A DNA stretch of 44,481 nt from Natrialba asiatica DSM 12278 (GTDB lineage Archaea; Halobacteriota; Halobacteria; Halobacteriales; Natrialbaceae), in assembly GCF_000337555.1 (NCBI RefSeq), contig NZ_AOIO01000022.1, positions 87,361-131,841 on the forward strand. Reading direction: 5' to 3'. The translations under genes were made by a program, and so were the position numbers. Below the pieces are notes generated by a model, which saw only the letters and a program-made list of their open reading frames with translations, made no database searches and had not been told where the DNA came from. Within the stretch, counting starts at the first letter, position 1; each line of letters opens with the position of its first letter. Positions 33,025-42,486 of the stretch are shown here, piece after piece.

Positions 33025-34263
33025 TCAGGCTTCTTCGAGTGCGTACACCGACCCATCACCGCTGCCGACGTAGACGACGCCGTCGACGACTGCCGGGCTC
33101 CCGGCAACCCACCTGCCCGTGGCGAACTGCCAGTTCTCCTCGCCCGTCTCGGCCGAGAGTGACGTGATGGTGCCGTCCTCGTTACCGACGTATAGCGCGT
33201 CTCCGACGACGACCGGACTACTTCGGACGACGTTCAAGCCGCCGTGGGCCCAGAAATAGCTCGCTGGATCGGCTGGCTGGTCACCCTCCGACTCGGACCC
33301 GGCCGCAGGCGAGAGCGCATGAATTCGGTTATCGAATCCACCGACGTAGACCGCGTGGTCGGTGACAGCAGGGCTCGCCGTTACCGAACCCTCGATTTGG
33401 AACGTCCAGCGAATCTCGCCGGAGTCGGCTTCGACAGCGTAGATCGTGTTGTCGTTGCTGCCGACGTAGACCACCCCATTGGCGACCGCCGGTCGACTCT
33501 GGATTCGGTCGTCCGTCTCCAACCGCCAGCGCTCGGTTTCCGAGTCGGTATCGATCGCATAGAGCGAGCCGTCGTTACTGCCGACGTAGACGGTCCCGTC
33601 AACGACCGCAGGCGCTCGCAGTATCGTCTCATCGGTTTCGAACCGCCACAGTTTCTCGCCGTCGGCCGTCGAGATCGCGTACAGGTGATTGTCGCTACTG
33701 CCGACGTAGACCACCCCGTCGGCGACCGTCGGACTCCCGGCGACCGCCCCCTCGGTTTCGATGCGCCACTCCGCGTCGGGAGTCGAATTGGCGTCGGCCG
33801 GAATCGCGTAGACGCTCCCGTCACCGCTCCCGACATAGACCGTTCCATCAACGACTGCCGGACTGCTCGTTACCGAATCGTCCGTCTCGAACGACCAGCG
33901 CTCGGTCCCCGACGACGCCGAAATCGCGTAGAGCGATCCATCGTCGCTCCCGACGTAGACCGTCCCGTCGACGACCGCGGGACTGCTATAGACGCCGCCG
34001 CCGGTCTCGAACTCCCAGCGGGAGACCACCTCGCCGGCCGATCCGGGAGCCGGACCTGCACCCGGCGCAACGCCCGTGTTCGCCGCGTCGTACTGAAACG
34101 TCTCCCACGAGACGCTCGCGTCCGGATCGGGCGACGGTACGTCCGGCGTCGCGTCGTCGACGCTTACCTTCTCGCTCGATCCGGACAGACACCCCGCCAA
34201 TCCGAGCAGACAGCCGGTCGCTGCACTCGTCACAAACGTTCGCCGATCGCGCGGTCCGTTCAT
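33025..34263 (-). CDS. Tat lipoprotein with eight PQQ-like (BamB-type) propeller repeats
   Basis: A 412-residue surface lipoprotein. The signal peptide has RDRR near 5-8 and the lipobox LAGC at about 22-25. The mature protein carries eight repeats of the form S-P-x-V-x-D-G-x-V-Y-V-G-S-x-D-G-x-[LV]-Y-A-[IL], each followed by a W-x-F/L-E-T segment, which is an eight-bladed PQQ-like beta-propeller. Blades 6 and 7 are the most diverged (VGGFDNRIHAL, VGNEDGTITSL) and have an inserted GSESEGDQPAD loop between them. Such propellers act as scaffolds for protein-protein contacts or, rarely, as PQQ enzymes; no PQQ-binding residues are identified. Repeated DNA within the gene makes it prone to slippage and recombination. 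Confidence 0.88.
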   Translation of the reverse strand: MNGPRDRRTFVTSAATGCLLGLAGCLSGSSEKVSVDDATPDVPSPDPDASVSWETFQYDAANTGVAPGAGPAPGSAGEVVSRWEFETGGGVYSSPAVVDGTVYVGSDDGSLYAISASSGTERWSFETDDSVTSSPAVVDGTVYVGSGDGSVYAIPADANSTPDAEWRIETEGAVAGSPTVADGVVYVGSSDNHLYAISTADGEKLWRFETDETILRAPAVVDGTVYVGSNDGSLYAIDTDSETERWRLETDDRIQSRPAVANGVVYVGSNDNTIYAVEADSGEIRWTFQIEGSVTASPAVTDHAVYVGGFDNRIHALSPAAGSESEGDQPADPASYFWAHGGLNVVRSSPVVVGDALYVGNEDGTITSLSAETGEENWQFATGRWVAGSPAVVDGVVYVGSGDGSVYALEEA

Positions 34264-34356
34264 TCGTTTCCGTGTGACCGTCCGCTATCCCGATATATGG
34301 TCTTTCTGTAACAGGATAGTCGAACGGCTTCCGGCTGACGCCCATCGGGCTTGCCC

Positions 34357-35004
34357 CTACCGGGGCTGCGGCCGGGCCACGATCCCGAGATGATCCGCGT
34401 GGTACTGCTCGAGCCGTCGCGCCTCCAGTATCTCGTATTCTGCCTCGAGTTCAGCGCGCACGTCCGCGAACACGTCTTCGGGGTCGCGCGTCACGTCCTC
34501 GCTGCGAGCCTTGACGGCGAGCAGCAGTCGGCCGTCGTCGTCGAGGAATCGGCGGTTCTCGAGCGCCACGCGGGCCTGGCCGCGCGTCGCAACGTCCTGG
34601 ACGATGGCGTCGACGTTCGATTCGACGACGTGGGCGTAGGTCGCCGGCTTGCGGGCGTCCGCGAGCAACGGGAACAGTCGGGGACGCGAGGCGGCCGTTT
34701 CGAGGAGGTCCCGTGCGGGGCGCGCGGCGAACTCGACGGCGTAGGTGGGGCCGGCGAAGTCGGCGACGTGGCTCACCGTCGTTCCGCTGGCCGCGCCGAG
34801 ATAGAGAACGGTCTCCTCGTCGCCGCCCTCGAGCCCGGTCTCCATCTCGAGTTCGAGCATGGCACCGAGCTTCGAGCGGGTGGGGTTCCAGGCGCGCCAG
34901 TCGCCGTCGGTGGGTTCGCCGTAGACGGGGTCGCCGCGGGTGGCGAGTCGATCCGTGCCTTCGAACGTGTGGCGTTCGACGCCGGCGGGGAGGTCGTCAC
35001 TCAT
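34357..35004 (-). CDS. flpA: Fibrillarin-like rRNA/tRNA 2'-O-methyltransferase
   Basis: Methyltransferase of the box C/D sRNP that modifies ribose 2'-OH in rRNA and tRNA at guide-RNA-selected sites. The 215-residue protein has the fibrillarin signature: WNP-x-RSKLGAML, the SAM motif YLGAASGTTVSHVAD, YAVEFAARPARDL (acid of motif II), LLADARKPATYAHVV, a DAIVQDVA strand and LLLAVKARSED. It overlaps the 3' end of nop5 by 8 bp, so the two core proteins are translated from one mRNA. Confidence 0.95.
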   Translation of the reverse strand: MSDDLPAGVERHTFEGTDRLATRGDPVYGEPTDGDWRAWNPTRSKLGAMLELEMETGLEGGDEETVLYLGAASGTTVSHVADFAGPTYAVEFAARPARDLLETAASRPRLFPLLADARKPATYAHVVESNVDAIVQDVATRGQARVALENRRFLDDDGRLLLAVKARSEDVTRDPEDVFADVRAELEAEYEILEARRLEQYHADHLGIVARPQPR

Positions 35005-35938
35005 TCGCTTTGCCTCCGCTGTTATCGCGTTCGCCGTCTTCGATCGTCCGCGCCTGAATCGTCTCGATCCGCTCGGCGAGTTCAGCTTCGAGTTCGGGTT
35101 TGCGTTCGCCGGAGTAGTGATCGACGCGCGCGGCGATCGAGAGTTTGCCCGCGACGGCGCGCGCCGCCGAGCCCCGTTCGTCCGGGTGCGTGCCCCGCAC
35201 CGCGTCGTGGACGTAGATCAGCCCGTGCTTGGGCGAGGGCGCGTGGCCACGGAGGTGGGCAAAGAGCGCATCCTCTGCGCCGAGCACCTGGATCGTTCCG
35301 CTCGGTTTTTTCGCCACGTCTTCGAGGCCGCCGGCCAGCGATATCAGCCGCGCGGCGAGCACCGGCCCGGCCAGCGCGGCCAGGTTCGGTGCAATAGTCG
35401 GCGTCTGGCGTTCGACGAACTCTCGGAGCTCGGCCGCCTCGTCCGCGAGATCGACGACGCGGTCGGCCAGCGAAGTGATCGGATCGGCTGTGGACGCGAG
35501 TTCGTGCTCGCCGCGTGCGAGTTCGCGGGCGAACGAAACGCCGGTGCCGGCGTCGGGGTCGACGGTGCCGGCCCACTCAGCGAGGCGCTCGGCGAGCTCG
35601 TTCGCGGTTCGCTCGCAGTCGTCCATGGCGCGGACGGCGTGGACGAGCTGACGGTCGTCCGCGGCCTCGCGCTCGGTGACGGCGGCTCGGGTGGCGGCCA
35701 TCGTCGCGTCGTGGAGCCGGTCGTAGTAGGCCGCCTCGTCGTCGGCGAACTCGTCGTCGACGGCCAGGGCGGGCCAGTCCTGGGGTGTTTCGGTCTGTCC
35801 CTCGCGAATCGCGGTGACTACGGTGGACCCGTCCCGGGCATCGCGGGCGTCGCCGGCGTCGCGATCGTCGAGCCCATCGAACTCGTCGGGGTCGACATCC
35901 GCGAACCAGCCCGCGGTCCGGGCGGCGCTGTCGGTCAT
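34997..35938 (-). CDS. Nop5/Nop56-family box C/D RNP core protein
   Basis: Scaffold that bridges L7Ae-bound guide RNA and fibrillarin. The 313-residue protein has an acidic N-terminal domain that would contact FlpA, a coiled-coil region (about 90-175) and the Nop domain (about 180-270) with TIAPNLAALAGPVLAARLI, GGLEDVAKKPSGTIQVLGAE, and the strongly conserved HAPSPKHGLIYVH. The C-terminus is charged (ERKPELEAELAERIE). Slightly smaller than many archaeal Nop5 proteins, but all key segments are present. Upstream gene of the flpA pair. Confidence 0.93.
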   Translation of the reverse strand: MTDSAARTAGWFADVDPDEFDGLDDRDAGDARDARDGSTVVTAIREGQTETPQDWPALAVDDEFADDEAAYYDRLHDATMAATRAAVTEREAADDRQLVHAVRAMDDCERTANELAERLAEWAGTVDPDAGTGVSFARELARGEHELASTADPITSLADRVVDLADEAAELREFVERQTPTIAPNLAALAGPVLAARLISLAGGLEDVAKKPSGTIQVLGAEDALFAHLRGHAPSPKHGLIYVHDAVRGTHPDERGSAARAVAGKLSIAARVDHYSGERKPELEAELAERIETIQARTIEDGERDNSGGKANE

Positions 35939-36015
35939 ACTGCTATCGTAGTGACCGGGCTCGTATATGCGTTCCCGAACGGTGAGCGCGGTCTCCAGTC
36001 TTGGTCCAGGCCGGG

Positions 36016-38346
36016 TTACTCGTCCCGCCCGCGCCGCCGACCGAACAGTCGATCCCGGAGCGACCGCGTCGTCGGCCGTTCAGCTAACAGGACCGGCTGA
36101 TCGAGTTCGGTAACGATGTCGTAGGCGAGCGAGCCGCGAAGCAGTCGGGAGAGGAGGCCGCGCTCGGTTGCCCCGATGATCGTCAGGGAGTGCTCGCGGG
36201 CGGCCGTCGCGATCGCGGATTCGACGGTCCCCGACGTGTCGACGCGGATCGCCGCGTCTTCGAGGTCGTGGTCGCTCGCCCACTCGGCGAGAAACGCCTC
36301 GCCGTCGGCCCTGTTCGAGTCGTCATCGACGACGTGCAGGAGGGTGAGTTCGACACCGATCTGCTCGCGTAGATCCCGAGCCACCTCGGCGCTCAGATCC
36401 GAATTCGGCCCGCCGCCGGTCGGCACCAGGACCCGATCCGGATCGAACTCGCCGTCATCGAGGACGAGAAAGTCACACGGCAGATTATGCGTGAGTTCGT
36501 CGGTCGGTCGCTCCGCTCGACCCGCTTCCCAGGGCCTGCCCGATCCCCACCCCATGACGACGGTATCGGCTCGCTCGCGCTCGGCGACGTTGAATATCTC
36601 CTCGAACGAACGGTGGGACACCACCGTCTTGATCTCGACCGGCACGTCGAACGTCTCCGTCCGCTCGCGGACGGTCGCCAGCAGCGTCTGTGACTCCGCA
36701 TCGATTCGTTGCACGTGCTCCGCTCCCGCTTCGAGCGGCGTCTGGTCGGGGACCTCGACGATGTGCACCACCGTGACGGTCCCGTCGTTCGCCTTCGCGA
36801 GTACGCTCGCAAGCGAGAGCAGCGCCGACTCGGTCCGCGGATTCGACACCGGTACGACGACGGTGAACTCGTCGGTTTCGGACGGCTTCGCGGCGGCGGC
36901 TACCGAGACCGCTGCGGCCGGCAGCTCCTCGGGTCGTGAGAGAACGTAGTTGCTCAAGATTCCGTCACGAGTTGTTTCGTGGCGGGCGTAGATCGCGTAC
37001 CAGGAGACCGCGATAACGACGAGGAGGAATCCGATTGCGATCTCTTCGGCGTTCATGAACGAGATGAGTCCGAGCGAGAGAACGAATCCGAGAATCGGTG
37101 TGAGCGGATACAGCGGGACCCGAAAGTCGGGATCGTACTCAGGAGCGTCCGTCTCTCGGAAGACGATCAGCGCGACGTTGATGAGCGCGTAGACGATGAG
37201 ATGAAGGACACTCGCAGCCTTCGAGAGGACTTCGAGCTGGCCGCCGAGAACGGCGATGAACAGGAGGATTATCGCGCCGGTGACCGCGATCGATCGGTAC
37301 GGCGTTGCGAAGCGCGGATGGATCTCGTTCAACCAGTCGCTGACAATTTTGTCGCGTCCCATCGCGAAATTGATCCGTGCGGAGGCGAGAATCGAGGCGT
37401 TCGCGCTCGAAGCCGTCGCGAGGAGGGCGGCGAGCGTGATCGAGGTGACGCCGACGATGCCGAGGTTTCCGTCGAAGACGATGCTTGCAGCGTCAGACAT
37501 CGGCGTCTCCTCGCTGAGCAGATCGTAGGGGATAATGCCGACGAGTAATCCGACGAGAATCGCGTAGATAACTATAACAATCGAGACGCTGCCGATGATC
37601 GCGATCGGCAGATTTCGCCCAGGATTTTTGAGTTCTTCGCCGATGGTCGCAATCTTCGCGTAGCCGAGGTAGGAGACGAACACGAGCGCGGTCCCCGGAA
37701 GGAGTTCGCCGTAGCCAAGCGGAGCGATGCTGTCGTCGACGAAGACAGTTCCCCAGTCGAAAGCAAAGAAGCCGACGACGGCGAAGAGGGTAAGGATCGC
37801 CAGGAGGAGCGTCACGATCGCGGTTTGAATACCGCCGGTTTCCTTCGCACCGAGGTAGTTGATGCCGACGAAGGCGACGCCGGCGAGCAGTGCGCCGATC
37901 TGAATCTCGGAGAGCGTGAACGGACCGAGGACGAGCGCCGGGAGGACCGTGAGTTCACCGAGGCCGGGGATCGGGACGACGACGCCGTCGAGTAGCGTCG
38001 CGAGGTAGCCACCGAAGCCGATACAGTAGAACGCGCTCGCGAAGGCAAGTCCCATCCAGTCGCCCATTCCAGAGATGGAACCGAACAGCGGCCCGAGCGC
38101 ACGATTGATGTAGTAGTACGCGCCGCCGGCTTTGGGCATGGCCGTTCCGAGTTCACTGACGGAGAACGCATTGACCATCGCGATCAGGCCGCCGATAACG
38201 AACGAGAGGACGACGATTGGCCCCGTTTCCTGGGCGGCGACGCCGGGGAGGACGAAGATGCCGGCACCGATCATCGTGCCGATGCCGACCGCGAGTGCTG
38301 AGAACAGTCCGAGGTCCTTGGCGAGTTCGTCGGTTGAATCCGTCAT
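36016..38346 (-). CDS. APC-family permease fused to two universal stress (Usp) domains (copy 1)
   Basis: A 776-residue protein. Residues about 10-450 are an amino acid-polyamine-organocation permease with about 12 helices; the first helix carries [15 protein letters not shown], the substrate/sodium-type unwound motif, and a typical loop reads [25 protein letters not shown]. The C-terminal 300 residues hold two Usp domains: the first starts FTVVVPVSNPRTESAL, the second DRVLVPTGGGPNSDLS and contains the ATP-type IIGATERGLLSRLLRGS. The first Usp lacks this glycine motif and may be structural. The substrate is probably an amino acid or related amine. ATG 38346 is chosen since the 30 residues before are not family-like. 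It is a tandem duplicate of the next gene. Confidence 0.9.
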   Translation of the reverse strand: MTDSTDELAKDLGLFSALAVGIGTMIGAGIFVLPGVAAQETGPIVVLSFVIGGLIAMVNAFSVSELGTAMPKAGGAYYYINRALGPLFGSISGMGDWMGLAFASAFYCIGFGGYLATLLDGVVVPIPGLGELTVLPALVLGPFTLSEIQIGALLAGVAFVGINYLGAKETGGIQTAIVTLLLAILTLFAVVGFFAFDWGTVFVDDSIAPLGYGELLPGTALVFVSYLGYAKIATIGEELKNPGRNLPIAIIGSVSIVIVIYAILVGLLVGIIPYDLLSEETPMSDAASIVFDGNLGIVGVTSITLAALLATASSANASILASARINFAMGRDKIVSDWLNEIHPRFATPYRSIAVTGAIILLFIAVLGGQLEVLSKAASVLHLIVYALINVALIVFRETDAPEYDPDFRVPLYPLTPILGFVLSLGLISFMNAEEIAIGFLLVVIAVSWYAIYARHETTRDGILSNYVLSRPEELPAAAVSVAAAAKPSETDEFTVVVPVSNPRTESALLSLASVLAKANDGTVTVVHIVEVPDQTPLEAGAEHVQRIDAESQTLLATVRERTETFDVPVEIKTVVSHRSFEEIFNVAERERADTVVMGWGSGRPWEAGRAERPTDELTHNLPCDFLVLDDGEFDPDRVLVPTGGGPNSDLSAEVARDLREQIGVELTLLHVVDDDSNRADGEAFLAEWASDHDLEDAAIRVDTSGTVESAIATAAREHSLTIIGATERGLLSRLLRGSLAYDIVTELDQPVLLAERPTTRSLRDRLFGRRRGRDE

Positions 38347-38581
38347 TGGTGGCTGTCTCTGGGCCGTCCTGCACGGGGCTGGCCTCGGAATCACATCGGG
38401 TGTCTGCTGTCGATTCGTCTGCTGTTTCGATTCCAAAAAACGTCATAGAGCGCGTTTTAGTTCCGAACAGCCTCCGTCTGCACGACACCAAGACGGCCTT
38501 CTAGGCCTTAGACTATTTGATCAAAAAGTATACTCAGGTTTCCCGACCGATGTCGAAATCGGAACGGACGGCGGGCGGATA

Positions 38582-40903
38582 TCAGGAACGCCGAGACGGG
38601 GTGTATTCCGACTCGCGCTCGGGTGTCGACGGCTCCGGCGTGACGCCAGTGTCGGTGGCGCTTGTGCCCTCGTCGCTCGTCGTTCCGAGCAGCCGATCGC
38701 GAATGCTTCGCGTGTGTTTCTTCTCCGCCAGCAGCACCGAACACTCGACGTCTTCGAGCACGTCAAGCACGAGCGAGCCCCGAACGAGCCGCGAGAGCAC
38801 GCCCTTCTCCGTCGCCCCGATGATCAACAGCGTCGCGTCGGTAGCCGCGATGTCGATTCGGGTCTGTACGTCGCCGGTCTCCACCTGCCGCGTCGCGTCT
38901 TCGAGATCGTGCTCGGCCGCCCAGGACCGCAAGAACGCCTCTCCCTGCTGGCGGTCCTCGGCGACGTGCAGCAGCGTCAACTCGCTGTCGTACTGCGCCC
39001 GCAGCGTTCTGGCGACCGCCGCCGCGAGATCGGAGTCCGGCCCGCCGGCGGTCGGCAGCAGAATCCGTTCCGGATCGAACCCGCGATCCCTGAACACCAG
39101 GAAATCACACGGCAACGACTGGGTGAACTCGTCGATCGCCGTTTCGATGCGGGCGTCGGAGCCGGTCGCTTCCGGCCCCCAGCCGATGACGCACACGTCG
39201 GCGTCGTACCGCGTCGCCGCGTCGAACATCTCCTCGAAGCCGCGGTGTGAGAGCACTGCGTGCGTTTCCACGTCGACGCCGTAGGTTTCGGCATCGGTCC
39301 GCGCCCGCTCGAGCAGGTCGGCAGCCAGCTCCCGTTCGTTCTGATCGCGTGCGGCCGCGAGGGAGGTCTGGTCGGGTACCGTCTCGATATTGACGGCGAC
39401 GACGGTGCCGTCGTGTTGGTCGGCGATCGCCGAGCCGAGCGTGATGAGGTGCTTCTGGGTCGACGGGTTCGCCAGGGGTACCATCACCCGGTAATCGTTT
39501 CCGGTCGGCTGGACCGAGGCCGTCGCCGAGACGGCCGCGTCGGGGAACTCCTCGGAGCGGTCGAGGATGTACTGCCCGAGGACGCCGCCGGTTTCGATCT
39601 TCGATCGGGCGTATACCAGGTACCAGATTGCGCCAAAGGCGACGAACGCCAACGAGGGGAGGAGGACGTTCGGATCGATAAAGACGATCAGCGCGAACGA
39701 GAAGACGCTCCCCAGAATCGGCGTGACCGGGTACAGCGGGACGCGAAAGCTGGGATCGTATCCCGCCGGCTCGGCCTCCCGGAACACGATCAGCGCGAGA
39801 TTCAGGAGTCCGTACACGACGAGATGAAGAATGCTCCCCGCATTGGATAGCGCCTGGAGGTCGCCAAGCGTGAGAAACACCAGGATGAGTGCACCCGTGA
39901 TCGCGATCGAGCGGTACGGCGTTGCAAAGCGCGGGTGGATCTCGTTGAGCTTCGGCGACACGAGTTTGTCACGACCCATCGCGAAATTGATCCGCGACGA
40001 GGCAAGAATCGACGCGTTGGCCGACGACGCGGTCGCGAGTAGCCCGCCGAACAGCAGCGCTCCCCCACCGAGCGGGCCAATCAAGAGCTCCGCGACATCG
40101 ACGACCGCCGTTTTATTGTTCGCGACCACATCGGTCTCGACGGCTGCCAGCATCGCCAGCAAAATAACGGCGTAGGACACCGTGACGATAAGAACGCTGC
40201 CGATGACCGCCCGCGGAAGGTTCTTCCCGGGGTTCTTGATCTCCTCGCCGACGGACGTGATCTGAACGAAGCCGAGGTAGGAGACGAAGATGAGCCCCGT
40301 CACCGGGAACAGCTGCGACCAGCCGAACGGGTCGACCGGCCGGAGCGTCTCGAGTTCAGCGTTGAACAGATTGAATAGCGTAAAGATTGCCAGAATCAGC
40401 ATGAGAAGGATGACGATGGCGTTCTGCAGGAGTCCGGTCTCTTTCGCGCCGACGTAGTTGATAACGATGAAAATCACCGCGCCGATCAGTCCGATTATCT
40501 GCGCCGGTTCGAGTCCGAGCGGGCCGACCGTCACCCCCGAAATCGAGATGAAATCGTTGACGTACTCGCCGAACCCGTACATGTAGAACGCCGAGGCGAA
40601 CGCGAGTCCCATCCAGTTCCCCCAGCCGGCGATCGAGCCGAACAGCGGGCCGAGTCCCTCGTTGATGTAGTAGTACGCGCCGCCCGAGACCGGCATCGCG
40701 GTTCCCAGTTCGGAGGCAGAGAGGGCGGTCAACATCGCAACGACGCCGCCGATAACGAACGCGAGCGCGGCGAGCGGGCCGAGTTGAGCGACGGCAGTGC
40801 CGGGAAGAACGAAGATGCCGGCACCGATCATCGTCCCGACGCCGATGGTGAGCGCGGCGAGCGGGCCGAGGTCCTTGGCGAGTTCTTCGTCGGCGGCGCT
40901 CAT
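38582..40903 (-). CDS. APC-family permease fused to two universal stress (Usp) domains (copy 2)
   Basis: A 773-residue paralogue of the protein encoded at 36016-38346, with the same design: an about 12-helix permease ([15 protein letters not shown] in helix 1, [19 protein letters not shown] loop), Usp domain 1 from [16 protein letters not shown] and Usp domain 2 from [16 protein letters not shown] with [18 protein letters not shown]. The permease halves are much more alike than the linkers. A short acidic/serine tail follows. Usp fusion suggests that stress-linked nucleotide binding regulates transport. The two copies are on the same strand with a 235-bp gap, an evident tandem duplication. 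Confidence 0.9.
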   Translation of the reverse strand: MSAADEELAKDLGPLAALTIGVGTMIGAGIFVLPGTAVAQLGPLAALAFVIGGVVAMLTALSASELGTAMPVSGGAYYYINEGLGPLFGSIAGWGNWMGLAFASAFYMYGFGEYVNDFISISGVTVGPLGLEPAQIIGLIGAVIFIVINYVGAKETGLLQNAIVILLMLILAIFTLFNLFNAELETLRPVDPFGWSQLFPVTGLIFVSYLGFVQITSVGEEIKNPGKNLPRAVIGSVLIVTVSYAVILLAMLAAVETDVVANNKTAVVDVAELLIGPLGGGALLFGGLLATASSANASILASSRINFAMGRDKLVSPKLNEIHPRFATPYRSIAITGALILVFLTLGDLQALSNAGSILHLVVYGLLNLALIVFREAEPAGYDPSFRVPLYPVTPILGSVFSFALIVFIDPNVLLPSLAFVAFGAIWYLVYARSKIETGGVLGQYILDRSEEFPDAAVSATASVQPTGNDYRVMVPLANPSTQKHLITLGSAIADQHDGTVVAVNIETVPDQTSLAAARDQNERELAADLLERARTDAETYGVDVETHAVLSHRGFEEMFDAATRYDADVCVIGWGPEATGSDARIETAIDEFTQSLPCDFLVFRDRGFDPERILLPTAGGPDSDLAAAVARTLRAQYDSELTLLHVAEDRQQGEAFLRSWAAEHDLEDATRQVETGDVQTRIDIAATDATLLIIGATEKGVLSRLVRGSLVLDVLEDVECSVLLAEKKHTRSIRDRLLGTTSDEGTSATDTGVTPEPSTPERESEYTPSRRS

Positions 40904-41481
40904 CGGTGCGATCGCCCCCGCTGTCGCCGTCCGTAGGAATCGAGAATCGAAAGTGAGCGAGTCATTGGTATTGCTGTGAACGGTGTGGTGTGGTGGCTCA
41001 TCTGCTATCCTTCGTCGATGCTGTACCCCGATGCTCTGCGGACGCGGCGGAGCGGGGAAAGCTGCATCTGGTCGGAGACGTTTCGCGACAATTCAAACAT
41101 ACGTGACCGAAGTGGGACTTTCCTCTTAACTGGTTCGTTTGGCAGTCGAGAGTTCCGAGGGCCATTGTCGATATCGAGTGCGACGACGCTCGGACAGCTC
41201 CGTACCGGGTTTTACGGGCTGCGGCCGGCCGAAACCAGTGCAAAGGCCTCTATCGAATGTCCGCCGTCGGCGACGGATCGGTCTCGAAACTCGCGAGAAG
41301 TAGGGATACCACAGAAGTGGTGCGGAATTGTGCTGGACCGACGATGATACCCTGGAGAGTTCTCTTTCGTGGTCAAATATCCACTATATGTCCCGAAAAT
41401 AGTATTCTTGGATTCTGGATCGGATATTTCGAAAACGGTTTCCGAAGACTTAACCGTGTACTCGGCTTTTGTTCAATCGCA
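40904..41481. other. 578-bp divergent intergenic region, no convincing gene
   Basis: It separates the second permease gene (minus) from cspA (plus). A 123-residue reading frame (40976-41347) has ordinary random composition and no family features. The right end (41345-41460) is AT-richer and includes the cspA TATA box and an AAATATCC/GGATATTT pair of 8-bp inverted arms 39 bp apart (41375-41382 and 41422-41429). A TCTTAACTGG element near 41129 could be another promoter. Confidence 0.45.
41448..41455 (+). promoter_or_regulatory. TATA box of cspA
   Basis: ACTTAACC is centred about 30 bp before ATG 41482, as expected for a short-leader haloarchaeal gene. Confidence 0.6.
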
Positions 41482-41676
41482 ATGGCAAACGGAACGGTTG
41501 ATTTCTTCAACGACACAGGCGGCTACGGTTTCATCGAGACGGAAGATGCTGACGACGACGTGTTCTTTCACATGGAAGACGTTGGCGGCGAGGATCTGAC
41601 GGAAGGGACCGAAATCGAATTCGACATTGAACAGGCCCCCAAAGGCCCTCGCGCAACGAACGTCGTTCGCGAATAA
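41482..41676 (+). CDS. cspA: Cold shock protein (CspA family, single-stranded nucleic acid binding)
   Basis: A 64-residue OB-fold protein. Both RNA-binding motifs are present: RNP1 GYGFIE (14-19, in NDTGGYGFIETED) and RNP2 VFFHM (27-31), then DLTEGTEIEFDIEQAPKGPRA. It is very acidic, as usual for haloarchaea. The start is set at ATG 41482 by homology and by the TATA box about 30 bp upstream; the longer reading would add 75 non-family residues. It acts as an RNA chaperone in the family. Confidence 0.95.
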   Translation: MANGTVDFFNDTGGYGFIETEDADDDVFFHMEDVGGEDLTEGTEIEFDIEQAPKGPRATNVVRE

Positions 41677-41903
41677 CGACAAGAGCACCGGATCGTCGGC
41701 AGACGAGACTGTGTGACTTCGTTTTTCTCGCAGATCAAGTCAGTACACGCACGTGCTGAGTAGCGCTTGTGATGTGACTCTCGATATCGCTCTTCGCGTA
41801 GCCGACGGTACGTACAGCGAAACGGGTACTGAGCAATAGAGCGGATGAGGGAACGGTGGTATCAGTTCGATTCCGCTCTCGACGACAGCGCCGAATGCCC
41901 ATC

Positions 41904-41910
41904 GATTAAG
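41904..41910 (+). promoter_or_regulatory. TATA-like box of the DUF302 gene
   Basis: GATTAAG is centred 28 bp before ATG 41935, which supports that start over the upstream in-frame ATG at 41845. Confidence 0.55.
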
Positions 41911-41934
41911 ACCCGTGGTGAGAAACGGGTTGGT

Positions 41935-42399
41935 ATGAGCCTCCCGATCGACCCCGCGGCGATCGATTCAGAAGCGTTCGGCGAGAAACAGGCCGTCCTC
42001 GAGATGGACCACGAGGAAGCGATCGAATACGTCCGCGAGGTCTGTCTGGACACCGGCTTCGGTATTCCCGCCGAGTTCTCCCCCTCGGAACTGCTGAACG
42101 AGAAGGTCGACGCCGAGCGCGACCCCTACTACGTGCTCGGTGCCTGCAACCCCGAGATCGCGGATCGGGCACTCGACGAGACGATGAAAATCGGCGGGCT
42201 GTTCCCCTGTAACGTGATCGTTTGGGAGGAGGAACCGGGCCGCCAGCGAGTGTACCACGTCTCGATTATGAAAATCGCGCGGCTGCTCGGCATGGCCCCC
42301 GATACCGACGCCTGGGCGGAGATTATCGACACAACCGGCGACCTCACCGCCGAACTGTTCGACGAACTCGCGTCCGCCGACGCTGCCGTGTCGGAATAG
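41935..42399 (+). CDS. DUF302 domain protein
   Basis: A 154-residue soluble protein. The DUF302 fold covers about residues 28-130, recognised by the GFGIPAEFSPSELLNEK segment, YYVLGACNPEIADRAL, a GGLFPCNVIVWEE strand and the IMKIARLLG helix near the end. The domain is widespread in bacteria and archaea and its biochemical role is not settled. It is single, with its own TATA-like box, and lies between cspA and the AI-2E permease gene, all on the plus strand. Confidence 0.85.
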   Translation: MSLPIDPAAIDSEAFGEKQAVLEMDHEEAIEYVREVCLDTGFGIPAEFSPSELLNEKVDAERDPYYVLGACNPEIADRALDETMKIGGLFPCNVIVWEEEPGRQRVYHVSIMKIARLLGMAPDTDAWAEIIDTTGDLTAELFDELASADAAVSE

Positions 42400-42486
42400 C
42401 TGGACCGGCACTAGTTTCCCGTCGATCACGAGTTCCAGACAGTACCGAATGTCAACACTTACGTGTCAATCAGTTCACGTAGGCGT

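Noticed and set aside
31498-33162. A 554-residue frame overlapping the second trkH
   Set aside because: Arginine-rich out-of-frame reading of the trkH gene with no family features. TrkH is unambiguous in the other frame.
40976-41347. A 123-residue reading frame between the permease and cspA
   Set aside because: No acidic bias, no recognisable motif, and it lies in the divergent promoter region.
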